Assembly (NCBI RefSeq): GCF_014652135.1
Contig: NZ_BMYF01000020.1
Span: 19,316-83,315, forward strand
Direction of reading: 5' to 3'
Length of the DNA: 64,000 bases
DNA from: Mongoliitalea lutea
GTDB lineage: Bacteria; Bacteroidota; Bacteroidia; Cytophagales; Cyclobacteriaceae
The notes beneath the pieces are model-generated. The model was not told where the DNA came from. It worked only from the letters and a program-made list of their open reading frames with translations, and made no database searches. This document shows, one piece after another, positions 9,640 through 18,926 of this stretch. Numbering within the stretch: position 1 is the stretch's first letter; every line of letters starts with the position of its first letter. The translations under genes were made by a program, and so were the position numbers.

Positions 9640-9723
9640 TACCAGGAGCGGGAATCGAACCCGCACGGCCTAGTGGCCACAAGATTTTAAGTCTTGCGTG
9701 TCTACCAGTTCCACCATCCCGGC
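9640..9723 (-). tRNA. tRNA-Leu (anticodon TAA)
   Basis: Minus-strand cloverleaf of 84 nt: acceptor GCCGGGA pairs with TCCTGGT, anticodon stem CAAGA/TCTTG with loop CTTAAAA (anticodon TAA), an extended variable arm typical of class II leucine tRNA, and T-arm GCGGGTTCGATTCCCGC. The CCA end is not encoded. It reads UUA codons. Confidence 0.95.
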
Positions 9724-9757
9724 TTACTCTACTGCTAGAGTGTATGCTTTAAAATAC

Positions 9758-9785
9758 GAAAGCCCTTTATCCAAGGGCCTTTTTG
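9758..9785. terminator. Hairpin between the two tRNA genes
   Basis: Inverted repeat GCCCTT / AAGGGC with flanking A and T runs, located directly after tRNA-Gly on the minus strand. The T-run is better on the plus strand, so function as a minus-strand terminator or processing signal is only likely. Confidence 0.45.
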
Positions 9786-9858
<73 letters not shown>

Positions 9859-9994
9859 TTTTGTGACGTTGACCGTGTGTTTCCGTCATTTGTGAGCACA
9901 AAGGTATACCAGTTTTCTAAATTTGCAAAAGGTGCTAACAAAAAAAAATTCAATTTTTTTCGCAAAACCTGCCTTGAATTTGATTTTCAAGACC

Positions 9995-10795
9995 TTACTT
10001 TACTCCATTTGCAAAAAGAATTTTCAACATCTCTGGTGTATTTTTAGCACCAACCTTTTTTAAGATATTTTTTCGATGGGTATAGACAGTATTGACGGAT
10101 ATATGTAGGCGATCTGCGATCGCTTCCGAAGTAAGTCCATCCATTAACAAACGCGCTACTTGTTTTTCTTTTTTTGTCAAATTGACATTCATCTTCATGG
10201 GTTCAGTACGAGTACTTAGGATTTTAGTCCCATCCTCTAAGGTATAAGACAAACTCCAATCATAGCTAGATGTCTGTGGTACAGTCGTAAGCTCAACTAT
10301 CAAATGCAAATCAAAGACAATATTCCCATTCTTATCCACCAAATACGGCCTTACACGCGCAAAAAACCACTTTACTTCCTTTGTCTCCTTATGAATCCAG
10401 CGTACCGTATATGTCCATTCAAATGTTTCTTTTTGTTTGGGAGTCAGGGAATGCCAAGTGTCAAATACAATCTTTTGAAAACGAAATAATTCAGGCAAAT
10501 CCTCTGGATGAACCATGCCCAAACCTGCTTCCATTCCCTCATTTTTTAGAAAGGATGCAGAAAAGCCGGAAATCTCCTCTACATTATCCGTGTAAAAAGC
10601 CAACTTCAGCGCACGGTAATCAAAGCAGGCAATCACCAAACCCTCTTTTAAGCCAATATTTTGGGCAGTCAATTCCAAATTAGCTAAAAGCTTGTCTTCA
10701 TTCGGATTCGGAACAAACTCCCTAGCCTGCCATTCTTTAAAGTAAACGGCATATTTATCCTGCCTTTGCAGGTCTTGAATCAACGACTCCTTCAT
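9995..10795 (-). CDS. LuxR-type transcriptional regulator with PAS-like sensor domain
   Basis: A 266-residue regulator. Residues about 45-170 look like a PAS fold (YTDNVEEISGFSASFLKN, MVHPEDLPELFRF, WFFARVRPYLVDKNGNIVF). Residues about 205-260 are a LuxR/GerE helix-turn-helix: LTKKEKQVARLLMDGL, TSEAIADRLHISVNTVYTHR. This architecture is common in Bacteroidota, with the PAS domain possibly sensing a small ligand or redox state. There is no phospho-receiver domain. It lies alone between tRNA-Gly and mutS, so its targets cannot be inferred from context. Confidence 0.82.
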   Translation of the reverse strand: MKESLIQDLQRQDKYAVYFKEWQAREFVPNPNEDKLLANLELTAQNIGLKEGLVIACFDYRALKLAFYTDNVEEISGFSASFLKNEGMEAGLGMVHPEDLPELFRFQKIVFDTWHSLTPKQKETFEWTYTVRWIHKETKEVKWFFARVRPYLVDKNGNIVFDLHLIVELTTVPQTSSYDWSLSYTLEDGTKILSTRTEPMKMNVNLTKKEKQVARLLMDGLTSEAIADRLHISVNTVYTHRKNILKKVGAKNTPEMLKILFANGVK

Positions 10796-10845
10796 AAAAT
10801 GTTCAAAAACTAAATCTAAGAAATTAAAAAGAATAAATTGCTCAT

Positions 10846-13449
10846 TTAGTCAAGTTTTTTCTTGATTTCATTTAATTTTAAAAGGGCCTCAATAGGTGAA
10901 ATCGTATTGATATCAATCGCTTGGATGATTTCCTGAGCCTCTTTAAACTTGGGGTCAATTTCAAACAAGCTCAATTGATAATTGTTTTTGGGAACATCTT
11001 TCATTTTATCTGCAGCATGATGCATGGCCTTGTCCTTTTCCAAGTGTGCCATTATCTCCGATGCACGCAGCACTACCGGATTAGGCATACCTGCCATTTG
11101 AGCTACATGTATACCAAAACTATGTTCACTACCACCTTCTTTTAATTTCCTCATAAAGATGACTTTGTTCCCCACCTCTTTCACAGATACATTGAAGTTT
11201 TTGATCTTCGGAAAGTCACTAGCCAATTGGTTCAATTCATGATAGTGGGTAGCAAACAGCGTTTTGGCTCTGTATTTTGGATGATTGTGTAAGTACTCCA
11301 CAATAGACCAAGCAATACTAATCCCATCATAGGTAGAGGTCCCACGGCCTATTTCATCCATTAAAACCAAACTTCTATCCGAAAGGTTATTCAAAATGCT
11401 GGCTGTTTCCGTCATTTCAACCATAAAGGTAGACTCCCCTTTGGAAAGGTTATCAGAGGCACCCACACGGGTAAACACCTTGTCAATAATTCCAATCCGG
11501 GCATAACTTGCAGGTACAAAACTTCCCATTTGAGCCATCAATACGATCAAAGCCGCTTGTCTGAGTAAGGCAGACTTACCGGCCATATTAGGACCTGTAA
11601 TGATGATGATCTGTTGGGAGTCATTATCTAAGTATATATCATTAGGAATGTAAGCCTCGCCCACTGGCAATTGCCGCTCAATAACTGGATGCCTACCGTC
11701 TTTAATTTCCAGGGTATCTGTATCTGAAATTTTTGGCATCACATAATTATTTGTACGTGCCACGGTAGCAAAAGAAAGTAGACAATCAACAGTGGCTAAA
11801 ATCCGTGCATTTTGCTGAATATTGACCACATATTCAGAGGCATCCTGCACTAATTCAGCAAAATACTTTTGCTCTATGGCAATCATCCGATCTTCTGCAT
11901 TCAGGATTTTTTCTTCATACTCCTTCAGTTCCGGAGTGATATAACGTTCTGCATTGACAAGGGTCTGCTTACGTATCCACTCTTGAGGAACTTTGTCTTT
12001 ATGAGCATTAGTGACCTCTAGATAGTATCCAAACACCTTATTATAGGCAACCTTCAAAGAAGATATCCCGGTGCGCTGGGTTTCTCGCTGCTGCAATGCC
12101 ACCAAATAGTCCTTTCCTTGATTGGCAAGGCCCCTGTACTCATCCAACTCCGCATCCACGCCGGATTTGATTATATTTCCTTGATGCACCAACATAGGAG
12201 CATCCTCCATCAATTCCCGTTCGATTTTATCCAATAAAAATTCGCAACTATGAAGTTGATCAGCTAACTTTTTCAAAGAATCATTCGCGGAATTTTTCAG
12301 TATTTCTTTGACAGGTAAGGTGTTTTTCAGCGCCTTTTTCAACTGATTCATCTCCCGAGGATTGATCCTAGCCACAGCGACTTTGGAAATCAATCGCTCC
12401 AAATCTCCGATTTGCTTCAAATATTGCAGAATATCATCCACTACTTCCCCATGCTGATAAAAGTAATCCACGATACGTAAACGCTCTTCAATCGGCTCCT
12501 TTTCTTTTAAGGGAAGTACAAGCCATTTACGCATCATTCGAGACCCCATGGGCGTGATGGTCTGATCTAAAATAGTGATCAATGGAATACCACCATCTTG
12601 TGGTGAATACACCAACTCTAAATTGCGGACTGTAAATTTATCCAGCCACACATATTTTTCCTCTGCTATGCGTGCTATGGAAGCAATGTGTTTGACCTCC
12701 TTATGCTCTGTTTCTTCCAAATAATATAAGATCGCTCCCGCAGCAATAATTCCTTGCGAAAGATTCTCTATTCCAAAACCTTTCAATGAAGTGGTTTCGA
12801 AGTGATTGGTTAGTTTTTCATAGGTGTAATCGTACTGATAGACCCAGTCCTCACAGTGAAAGGTTGAGAAGTTTTCTTTAAGCATCTCCTGAGCTTTTTG
12901 CTTGAAAGCTTTCGAGTAAATCACTTCTGAAGGGGCAAAAGACTGTATCAATTTTTCTACGTAGGCCTCATTGCCTTCGGCCACCATAAACTCACCAGTC
13001 GATAGGCCCAAAAAAGCAATCCCAAAAAGATCCTTTGAAAAAGCAATAGAGGCTAAATAGTTGTTTTTCCGCTTATCGAGGACATTATCATTAAAGGAAA
13101 GTCCCGGTGTCACGAGTTCAGTCACTCCTCTTTTGACGATTCCTTTTACTTCCTTGGGGTCCTCCAATTGATCGCAAATAGCCACTCTGTTACCGGCACG
13201 AACCAATTTGGGCAAATAGCTATCCAAGGAATGGTGTGGGAATCCAGCCAATTCAATATGAGCAGCGGCACCATTGGCCCTTTTGGTCAGGACGATATCC
13301 AATACCTTGCTCGCAACAATTGCGTCTTCTCCGAATGTCTCATAGAAATCCCCTACCCTAAAAAGCAATAATGCTCCGGGATGCTTTGCCTTAATGGTAT
13401 TGTACTGCTTCATCAATGGGGTTTCTTTTGCGTCCTTTGCTTTGGCCAT
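10846..13449 (-). CDS. mutS: DNA mismatch repair protein MutS
   Basis: Full-length MutS (867 residues). N-terminal mismatch-recognition domain begins [20 protein letters not shown] and holds [11 protein letters not shown] with the conserved Phe-x-Glu that stacks into mismatches. The ATPase domain has Walker [11 protein letters not shown] (about residues 613-622), Walker [17 protein letters not shown], and the family signature [10 protein letters not shown]. It detects base mismatches and recruits MutL to start repair. The gene starts 85 bp from the divergent SpoU methyltransferase gene, so promoters of both must lie there. Confidence 0.97.
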   Translation of the reverse strand: MAKAKDAKETPLMKQYNTIKAKHPGALLLFRVGDFYETFGEDAIVASKVLDIVLTKRANGAAAHIELAGFPHHSLDSYLPKLVRAGNRVAICDQLEDPKEVKGIVKRGVTELVTPGLSFNDNVLDKRKNNYLASIAFSKDLFGIAFLGLSTGEFMVAEGNEAYVEKLIQSFAPSEVIYSKAFKQKAQEMLKENFSTFHCEDWVYQYDYTYEKLTNHFETTSLKGFGIENLSQGIIAAGAILYYLEETEHKEVKHIASIARIAEEKYVWLDKFTVRNLELVYSPQDGGIPLITILDQTITPMGSRMMRKWLVLPLKEKEPIEERLRIVDYFYQHGEVVDDILQYLKQIGDLERLISKVAVARINPREMNQLKKALKNTLPVKEILKNSANDSLKKLADQLHSCEFLLDKIERELMEDAPMLVHQGNIIKSGVDAELDEYRGLANQGKDYLVALQQRETQRTGISSLKVAYNKVFGYYLEVTNAHKDKVPQEWIRKQTLVNAERYITPELKEYEEKILNAEDRMIAIEQKYFAELVQDASEYVVNIQQNARILATVDCLLSFATVARTNNYVMPKISDTDTLEIKDGRHPVIERQLPVGEAYIPNDIYLDNDSQQIIIITGPNMAGKSALLRQAALIVLMAQMGSFVPASYARIGIIDKVFTRVGASDNLSKGESTFMVEMTETASILNNLSDRSLVLMDEIGRGTSTYDGISIAWSIVEYLHNHPKYRAKTLFATHYHELNQLASDFPKIKNFNVSVKEVGNKVIFMRKLKEGGSEHSFGIHVAQMAGMPNPVVLRASEIMAHLEKDKAMHHAADKMKDVPKNNYQLSLFEIDPKFKEAQEIIQAIDINTISPIEALLKLNEIKKKLD

Positions 13450-13534
13450 TTCAACCTGATTAAAATCTTTCTGCTATTTTTGAACTGGAATAAAGCCTGA
13501 AATTAACGCATATCATCAGCCTAAACAAAAACAC

Positions 13535-14071
13535 ATGAAAAAATTAAGCATGGATGAACTCAACCGACTCAGTGTAGAGGAGTTTAAAAAGGTAGAAAAG
13601 ATTCCTCTAGTGATTATTTTGGACAATGTCAGAAGCCTCAACAACGTGGGGTCAGCATTCCGAACATCCGATGCTTTTTTGGTTGAAAAAATTTATTTGT
13701 GTGGCATTACTGGCACTCCTCCACATCGGGAAATCCAAAAAACCGCACTGGGAGCCACAGAATCTGTTGCATGGTCTTATGTAGAAACTACCCTTCAGGC
13801 AATCAAGGAATTGAAGGCGTCAGGCTATACCATTTGCTCAGTAGAGCAGGTGGATAAATCTATTCCCCTCCATCAATTTGAGGTCAATAAGTCGGAAAAG
13901 TACGCCCTGGTTTTTGGAAATGAAGTATTTGGCGTAGAAGAAGCCGTCATCAAAGCCTCGGATAACATAATCGAAATCCCTCAATTAGGAACAAAGCATT
14001 CACTCAATATTTCTGTTTCTATGGGGATTGTTATTTGGGATCTACTATCCAAAATGAATGTACTACCATAA
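13535..14071 (+). CDS. SpoU/TrmH-family RNA 2'-O-methyltransferase
   Basis: A 178-residue SPOUT methyltransferase. Motif 1 is LDNVRSLNNVGSAFRTSDAF (Asn and Arg of the catalytic site), motif 2 LVFGNEVFGVEEAV, motif 3 IPQLGTKHSLNISVSMGIV, which forms the trefoil knot binding S-adenosylmethionine. Members methylate the 2'-OH of ribose in tRNA or rRNA (for example TrmH at G18); the precise substrate cannot be told. It lacks the extra N-terminal L30-like domain of RlmB, which favours a tRNA enzyme. A terminator follows at 14073. Confidence 0.85.
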   Translation: MKKLSMDELNRLSVEEFKKVEKIPLVIILDNVRSLNNVGSAFRTSDAFLVEKIYLCGITGTPPHREIQKTALGATESVAWSYVETTLQAIKELKASGYTICSVEQVDKSIPLHQFEVNKSEKYALVFGNEVFGVEEAVIKASDNIIEIPQLGTKHSLNISVSMGIVIWDLLSKMNVLP

Positions 14072-14072
14072 A

Positions 14073-14099
14073 AAAAAGAGGCCATTAGCCTCTTTTTTT
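14073..14099. terminator. Bidirectional terminator between convergent genes
   Basis: Stem AAAAGAGGC / GCCTCTTTT with loop CATTA, an A-run before and a T-run after. It serves the SpoU gene on plus and the 14120-14488 gene on minus. Confidence 0.85.
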
Positions 14100-14119
14100 G
14101 GGTTTATTGGTATTTGCAT

Positions 14120-14488
14120 TTAATCTTCTCTGAATTTGTCTACGATGTATAAAAATAAATTGAAGGATAAGGTAGACATACTTTCTTTTTTCACTTGCTC
14201 TTTATCACTCCCCTGCTTAAACAAAGGGTTTTCTTTCCGCTGAGCTGGAACTGCAGGACTTTGAACCGGCCTTGCTGGGGCAGGTTTCACACCTACCATA
14301 TCTCTAGACTCCATATAAGAAGCATCCGAGGCTTCAAAATTGACCACATCAGCAGTCCTTGGAACATCCGGCATATTTCTATCTTTATCACTTTGGGCTT
14401 GGGCATTACCGGAAACTAAAAAACCGAAAAAAACCAAGCTGGATAATGCTAAGAAATATTTAAATTCGATTTTATTAAGAGAGTTCAT
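14120..14488 (-). CDS. Secreted or periplasmic hypothetical protein (122 aa)
   Basis: A small protein with an N-terminal signal peptide (hydrophobic FLALSSLVFFGFLVSG, cleavage near GNAQAQ), then a Pro/Ala-rich, low-complexity linker (KPAPARPVQSPAVPAQRK) and a short hydrophobic C-terminal segment (LSFNLFLYIVDKF). No known domain recognised. It is divergent from csaA with about 75 bp between starts. Exported, probably periplasmic. Confidence 0.6.
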   Translation of the reverse strand: MNSLNKIEFKYFLALSSLVFFGFLVSGNAQAQSDKDRNMPDVPRTADVVNFEASDASYMESRDMVGVKPAPARPVQSPAVPAQRKENPLFKQGSDKEQVKKESMSTLSFNLFLYIVDKFRED

Positions 14489-14564
14489 ATGATTGATGGC
14501 TTATACAATCTTTTAACACCTATCTTGATGTAAGGTTTCCAAAAGTATAAAAATATATTATAGA

Positions 14565-14900
14565 ATGCAAACGATTGACTATAGTGATTTTCAAAGAATT
14601 GAGCTCCGTGTCGGTACAATCGAGCGGTGTGAAATCTTCGAAAAAGCCAAAAAACCATCATTTAAATTATGGATTAATTTAGGCGAACTTGGAATTAAAA
14701 AATCTTCTGCACAAATCACGCAAGTTTACCATCCTAAGGACCTGATTGGTCGGCAAGTATTATGCGTATGCAATTTTCCTCCGAAACAAATCGCAGATTT
14801 TATGTCAGAGGTACTTGTTACGGGAGTGAATAATGAAGAAGGCCATGTGGTTCTAATGAGCGTAGATAAACCGGTACCGAATGGAAATAGACTTTATTGA
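14565..14900 (+). CDS. csaA: CsaA-type tRNA-binding protein
   Basis: A 111-residue OB-fold protein of the CsaA/Trbp111 family, which bind the outer corner of tRNA and in Bacillus were described as a secretion-related chaperone. Conserved features: IELRVGTIERCEIFEKAKKP, KSSAQITQVY, LIGRQVLCVCNFPPKQI, and the C-terminal VLMSVDKPVPNGNRLY. Length is that of the stand-alone family (about 110 residues), so it is not a fragment of a methionyl- or phenylalanyl-tRNA synthetase. The dimeric form is expected. Confidence 0.92.
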   Translation: MQTIDYSDFQRIELRVGTIERCEIFEKAKKPSFKLWINLGELGIKKSSAQITQVYHPKDLIGRQVLCVCNFPPKQIADFMSEVLVTGVNNEEGHVVLMSVDKPVPNGNRLY

Positions 14901-14946
14901 AAGAAGCAAGAGACAAGAGGCAAGAATCAAGAATCAAGAGTAAGAT
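14901..14946 (+). repeat. Short AAGA-rich direct repeats
   Basis: Immediately after the csaA stop the sequence is a run of near-identical 7-11 bp units based on CAAGARnC (GAAGCAAGAGACAAGAGGCA, AGAATCAAGAATCAAGAGTA). It looks like a slipped-strand or mobile micro-repeat, not a gene. No hairpin is formed. Confidence 0.6.
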
Positions 14947-15043
14947 GACCATCGTGTCATTGGTGAACTTTTTTGCTTTTAGAGATTTGTATGTAAATGT
15001 AAGAATCTCATGAGGGAGTTGCGTGGAGCAGTTGAACTTAAAC

Positions 15044-15379
15044 TCAATTTTGTGGAACGTCAATTTCCAAACCGCTATCCAACAAACGACAGGGATATAC
15101 CTTCAAATCAGGACAGGATCCTGCTTTTACTTCTCCAGATTGGAGGTCGAATCTATACTCGTGTAACGGACAGACTACTTCTTTTAAATGTGTGACACGG
15201 CCTTGTGTAAGGTCTGCTTTTCTATGGGGGCACTGTATTTCAAATGCAAAAACCTCCTCTTCCATCCGTACAATTCCCAAGTGCATTTCTCCAACTTTAA
15301 TTTTTTTTACCCGTTGATTGGGAAGGAAGCTGTGAACCTCTTCTTTGCTCCGTCCAAGGAAATATGTTTTCATAAGCAT
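15044..15379 (-). CDS. Rieske-type [2Fe-2S] ferredoxin
   Basis: A 111-residue Rieske-fold protein. Cluster ligands are seen as CPHRKADL (CxH) and CPLHEYRFDLQSGE (CxxH), separated by 16 residues as in the family. It has no signal peptide or membrane anchor, so it is a soluble cytoplasmic electron carrier or the ferredoxin of a small oxygenase system, similar to NirD-like proteins. The start may be MLMKTYF (15379) or MKTYF (15373). No oxygenase subunit is adjacent. Confidence 0.85.
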   Translation of the reverse strand: MLMKTYFLGRSKEEVHSFLPNQRVKKIKVGEMHLGIVRMEEEVFAFEIQCPHRKADLTQGRVTHLKEVVCPLHEYRFDLQSGEVKAGSCPDLKVYPCRLLDSGLEIDVPQN

Positions 15380-15426
15380 AAATTAACCTCTAATTTAGTA
15401 TTTAAACATCTATCAAACTACTCTGT

Positions 15427-16170
15427 ATGAAAAAGCTATTGATACTACCGTTTCTATTTCTAGGTTCCATCCTAGTAGCTCAAAGCATCGAAGGAGCCTG
15501 GAAATTGACCCATCAAAATGGACAAGAAATCACCAATGCTGAATACATTAAACTGATTCAGGATGGTTATTTTGCCTTTGGAGCCAAATTAATGGATGGC
15601 AACAAATTTCTAGGTGCAGGAGGTGGAGACATTAAAGTAGAGGGAAATCAATATACAGAATCTCTTGATTTCTATACATTAGACCCTGAACTTGTCGGTA
15701 CCGCTTTGACCTATACCTTCGAATTAAAAGGGGACCAACTAGTGCTGAACAAAACAGTGGACGGTCAGCCGGTACAAGAAACTTGGCAGAAAGTGGGTAG
15801 TCGTAAGGATGCATTGACTGCCAACTGGGTATTTACAGGAAGACAAGCGGATGGCGAAATTCGCAGAAGTACCCCAGGAGATAGAAGAACTGTCAAGATT
15901 TTGTCCGGAGGAAGGTTTCAATGGATTGCTTTCAACTCTGCTACCAAGGAATTTATGGGTACAGGTGGGGGAACATATACGGCTGAGAATGGAAAATACA
16001 TCGAAAACATTACCTTTTTCTCAAGAGATGACAGCAGAGTAGGAGCTTCTTTGAGTTTTGACTTTGAAGTAAAGGATAACGAATGGCATCACTCAGGCTT
16101 GAGCTCTACCGGGAATCCAATTTATGAGATCTGGAGCAAGTATCGCGACGCTTACAAACCGACCAAATAA
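15427..16170 (+). CDS. Secreted protein with two tandem lipocalin-like domains
   Basis: A 247-residue exported protein (signal peptide MKKLLILPFLFLGSILVAQS). The mature part is an internal duplication: GAWKLTHQNGQEI...FLGAGGGDIKVEGNQYTESL...VGTALTYTFELKGDQL in the first half, and ANWVFTGRQADGEI...FMGTGGGTYTAENGKYIENI...VGASLSFDFEVKDNEW in the second. Each half resembles a small lipocalin-like beta-barrel of Bacteroidota secreted proteins. Ligand and role are unknown. It is followed by a strong terminator. Confidence 0.7.
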   Translation: MKKLLILPFLFLGSILVAQSIEGAWKLTHQNGQEITNAEYIKLIQDGYFAFGAKLMDGNKFLGAGGGDIKVEGNQYTESLDFYTLDPELVGTALTYTFELKGDQLVLNKTVDGQPVQETWQKVGSRKDALTANWVFTGRQADGEIRRSTPGDRRTVKILSGGRFQWIAFNSATKEFMGTGGGTYTAENGKYIENITFFSRDDSRVGASLSFDFEVKDNEWHHSGLSSTGNPIYEIWSKYRDAYKPTK

Positions 16171-16202
16171 ATTAATGATCCATTTGGTTCATTAAAAAAA
16201 CT

Positions 16203-16245
16203 AGCTTGGTGTCTTTAAGAACATTCTTCAAAAAGATACCAAGCT
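16203..16245. terminator. Bidirectional terminator
   Basis: Stem AGCTTGGTGTCTTT / AAAGATACCAAGCT with one mismatch, between convergent genes ending at 16170 (plus) and 16267 (minus). Confidence 0.7.
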
Positions 16246-16266
16246 TTCGTTTATTTCAAGGATCTA

Positions 16267-16569
16267 TTAAACAAGCTTTAACAAGGTTCTGAATATAACC
16301 AGTCGATCCCCATACTTCTTTTGGGTTTCAGCCTGAAGTTTGGGAGCAAAATTCTGTTGGTAATTCATGATATGGTCCATGCTTTCTGCGAAGTATTGCA
16401 CCGAATAATTTAGACTACCATCCTCAGAGTCATGCATGATTTTGAACAGCTTGTTTTCAACAAACATCCCTGTGGCCAAGACATCGGGGATATGGACAGC
16501 CTTCATCCAGTCCAACCACTCTTCTTCCATTTCTTTCTCTACATTGACGGTCACATTATATAAATACAT
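16267..16569 (-). CDS. DUF4286-family protein
   Basis: A 100-residue protein matching the DUF4286 pattern common in Bacteroidota: MYLYNVTVNVEKEMEEEWLD, WMKAVHIPDVLATGMF, then YFAESMDHIMNYQQNFAPKL. The fold is expected to be a ferredoxin-like dimeric alpha-beta barrel. No catalytic role is known. It is divergent from the carotenoid cluster, sharing a short intergenic region. Confidence 0.8.
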   Translation of the reverse strand: MYLYNVTVNVEKEMEEEWLDWMKAVHIPDVLATGMFVENKLFKIMHDSEDGSLNYSVQYFAESMDHIMNYQQNFAPKLQAETQKKYGDRLVIFRTLLKLV

Positions 16570-16660
16570 ATTTTTACGCGTTGAATGAGTTAATATACTA
16601 AATACGTCAACAAATATAGGGTAGTCTTGTTAATTGTCAGGGAAAAATAACTCAACAACC

Positions 16661-17335
16661 ATGTCTACTAGTACGCTTACCGATAAACTTACTATGCTCG
16701 ATACCATCAGACAAAGGCAATCGCTTGTCAAACTCGTACTATCCATTGTATATATAGTGGGAATAGTGGGCATGAGTATTCCCGCTGTCCGTCCCATATT
16801 TCAGGCATTGACTCCCCTGCACTTATTATTCAGTCTGGGGATACTTTTATTATTCCATTCAGATTGGAGTAAAGCATTTATCGGTTTTGCAGTAGCAGCA
16901 TTTGGAATTGGGTTTCTATCTGAAGTGTCTGGTGTCCATACAGGGTTTCCATTTGGCAACTATATATATGGCCCTGTATTAGGACTGAAGCTTTGGGAAG
17001 TACCTTTAATGATTGGAGTCAATTGGTTTTTGTTGATTTATACAAGTGGAGAACTTCTAAGGAGAGTTATTTCCAATAAGATCTTGGCTTCCTTGGCGGG
17101 TGCTTTGGTGATGACTGGAATTGATTATTTGATCGAACCAGTGGCAATTGCTCTGGACTTTTGGACTTGGGAGGGAGGCATTATACCCCTATCCAACTAT
17201 TTAGGTTGGATTGGTGTATCTTTTTTGATTCAACTAATTTACCATTATGCACCATTTAAGAAAGATAACGCTTTGGCAAGTTACTTACTGGTCCATCTGA
17301 TTATTTTCTTTGCGGTACTGAATTTTATACTTTGA
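16661..17335 (+). CDS. cruF: CruF-like carotenoid 1',2'-hydratase (DUF422 family)
   Basis: A membrane protein with about seven hydrophobic helices of the carotenoid biosynthesis family that includes CruF. Conserved segments: GVHTGFPFGNYIYGPVLGLK, WEVPLMIGVNWFLLIYTSGE, MTGIDYLIEPVAIALDFWTW, IPLSNYLGWIGVSFLIQL. CruF adds water across the terminal 1',2' double bond of acyclic carotene ends. The ATG at 16661 is chosen over the upstream TTG at 16634. It is the first gene of the carotenoid cluster; crtZ follows after 31 bp. With CrtY, CrtZ and CrtW in the same window this supports a monocyclic 1'-hydroxylated pigment. Confidence 0.85.
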   Translation: MSTSTLTDKLTMLDTIRQRQSLVKLVLSIVYIVGIVGMSIPAVRPIFQALTPLHLLFSLGILLLFHSDWSKAFIGFAVAAFGIGFLSEVSGVHTGFPFGNYIYGPVLGLKLWEVPLMIGVNWFLLIYTSGELLRRVISNKILASLAGALVMTGIDYLIEPVAIALDFWTWEGGIIPLSNYLGWIGVSFLIQLIYHYAPFKKDNALASYLLVHLIIFFAVLNFIL

Positions 17336-17366
17336 GATATTTGAACAATCTAATTATTTCCAAGTT

Positions 17367-17813
17367 ATGACTGTAATGTATGCTGTAATATTTACAATTT
17401 TAGGTTTTTTGTCCATGGAATTGGCAGGTTGGTTCATCCACAAGTACATTATGCATGGACCTTTATGGTCTATTCATAAGACGCATCATGAGCCTTCCAA
17501 GTCTTTCTTTGAGCTAAATGACCTCTTTTCCTTCATCTTTGGCTCGGTGGCCATTGTTCTGATTTTTTTGGGAGTTGGAGAATTGGATTACCGATTCTGG
17601 ATGGGTGTTGGTATCAGTATTTATGGGATGAGTTATTTCTTCATCCATGATGTACTGGTGCATAGAAGGTTCAAGTGGTTTGATAGACCCAAGAGCAAAT
17701 GGCTTCTTGGAATATTCAAGGCACATCAAGCGCATCATGCGACTAATAAAAAAGATGACGCGGTATCCTTCGGTTTATTTATAGTTCCAAAGAAATACTT
17801 TAAAGGTAACTAA
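17367..17813 (+). CDS. crtZ: Beta-carotene 3-hydroxylase CrtZ
   Basis: A 148-residue di-iron membrane hydroxylase. Four histidine clusters are visible: HKYIMH, HKTHH, HDVLVHRR and HQAHH, matching the HX4H, HX2HH and related motifs of bacterial CrtZ; three to four transmembrane helices lie between them. It hydroxylates C3 of beta-rings using O2. The stop codon is one base before the GTG of the following regulator gene, so the two are probably translationally linked. Confidence 0.93.
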   Translation: MTVMYAVIFTILGFLSMELAGWFIHKYIMHGPLWSIHKTHHEPSKSFFELNDLFSFIFGSVAIVLIFLGVGELDYRFWMGVGISIYGMSYFFIHDVLVHRRFKWFDRPKSKWLLGIFKAHQAHHATNKKDDAVSFGLFIVPKKYFKGN

Positions 17814-17814
17814 C

Positions 17815-18711
17815 GTGAGTACCTATTCTATCAAAGATCTTGAACAGCTTTCTGGTATTAAAGCCCATACCTTGCGCGTATGGGAACAACGGTACAATCT
17901 TTTGCTGCCAAAGCGAACGGATACCAATATCCGATACTATGACGATGACGACCTGAAGTTGATTCTTAATGTTGCCCTTTTAAATGATAATGGTTACAAG
18001 ATCAGCAAAATAGCGAACATGTCTGATGCAGAAATGCGGGATGAAGTAATGAAACTCACAGATCGTACACTTACGCACGACGATCAAATCCACGCATTGA
18101 CACTCAGCATGATTGAAATGGATGAAGAGAGATTTGATAAAATCCTATCCACTAACATCCTCAAGCTTGGTTTTGAACAGACCATGATGACCATCATCTA
18201 CCCATTTATGTCCAAAATCGGTGTTTTGTGGCAAACAGGCGCAATTAATCCCGCACAAGAACATTTCATGAGTAATTTGGTGCGACAGAAACTTATTGTG
18301 GCTATCGATGGGCAGTTATATAAAGGAGGAGGTAAAAAATTCTTGTTATTTCTTCCCGAAGGCGAACTACACGAAATTTCCATACTATTTGCTGCGTATT
18401 TAATCAAACTCAGCGGTCATAAAGTAATTTACCTTGGTCAAAGTACCCCAAGTGCTGATTTGGTTTCAGTCTACAATCTGCACAAACCAGATTTCTTAAT
18501 GACAGTAATTACGACATCACCATCATCTGAGTTTGTTCAGGACTACATGGATCATCTGGCAGAAAATTTTGCCGATGCTAAAATCATTGTTTCAGGGTAT
18601 CAGATCGTAGGACAAGACTTCAAGTTTGCTAAAAACGTAACTCCCTTGTATTACTTGAGAAGTCTAAAGGAATATTTATCCGAAATCAACGAGGTTCTTC
18701 AAGAGAAATAG
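17815..18711 (+). CDS. CarH/LitR-like MerR-family regulator with B12-binding region
   Basis: A 298-residue regulator beginning with GTG, right after crtZ. Residues 1-70 are a MerR winged helix (YSIKDLEQLSGIKAHTLRVW, RYYDDDDLKLI). Residues 90-170 are a four-helix cap, and 175-290 a Rossmann-type cobalamin domain. The CarH light-sensing signature Wx9EH is present exactly (W139, E149, H150), and H186 in GELHEIS fits the lower axial B12 ligand, though the usual Gly of ExHxxG is Ser189 and the later GG is SG. CarH represses carotenoid genes in the dark and is released by light-driven AdoCbl photolysis. Light control here is inference from motif and position. Confidence 0.85.
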   Translation: MSTYSIKDLEQLSGIKAHTLRVWEQRYNLLLPKRTDTNIRYYDDDDLKLILNVALLNDNGYKISKIANMSDAEMRDEVMKLTDRTLTHDDQIHALTLSMIEMDEERFDKILSTNILKLGFEQTMMTIIYPFMSKIGVLWQTGAINPAQEHFMSNLVRQKLIVAIDGQLYKGGGKKFLLFLPEGELHEISILFAAYLIKLSGHKVIYLGQSTPSADLVSVYNLHKPDFLMTVITTSPSSEFVQDYMDHLAENFADAKIIVSGYQIVGQDFKFAKNVTPLYYLRSLKEYLSEINEVLQEK

Positions 18712-18738
18712 TTGAGTATATTCGACAAAATGTTCAAC

Positions 18739-18769
18739 AAGGCAGATTTTTACGAATCTGCCTTTTTTT
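18739..18769 (+). terminator. Intrinsic terminator after the MerR regulator gene
   Basis: Ten-base stem AAGGCAGATT / AATCTGCCTT with a 6-nt loop and a following T5 run, 27 bp after the regulator stop codon. It separates cruF-crtZ-regulator from the sigma factor/crtI transcription unit. Confidence 0.85.
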
Positions 18770-18832
18770 GTTTTAAACTGCCCCAAAACGTGTATAAACT
18801 GACATTTTTAGACCCATACAGGTCCATAATCT

Positions 18833-18840
18833 TAATTTTG
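18833..18840 (+). promoter_or_regulatory. Possible -7 element of the sigma factor/crt promoter
   Basis: TAATTTTG matches the Bacteroidota -7 consensus TAnnTTTG, but no TTTG is seen 19-21 bp upstream. An imperfect inverted repeat TGTAT-N20-ATACA (18791-18820) lies just upstream and could be an operator for the adjacent MerR-type regulator. Both are suggestions from pattern only. Confidence 0.25.
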
Positions 18841-18926
18841 TTTAAGAATTTGAAAAAATAATTAGACAAAATATTTGTAAGTTGTTTAAGTTTTACTACA
18901 TTTGGTTAAACAAAATGATAGAAGCC

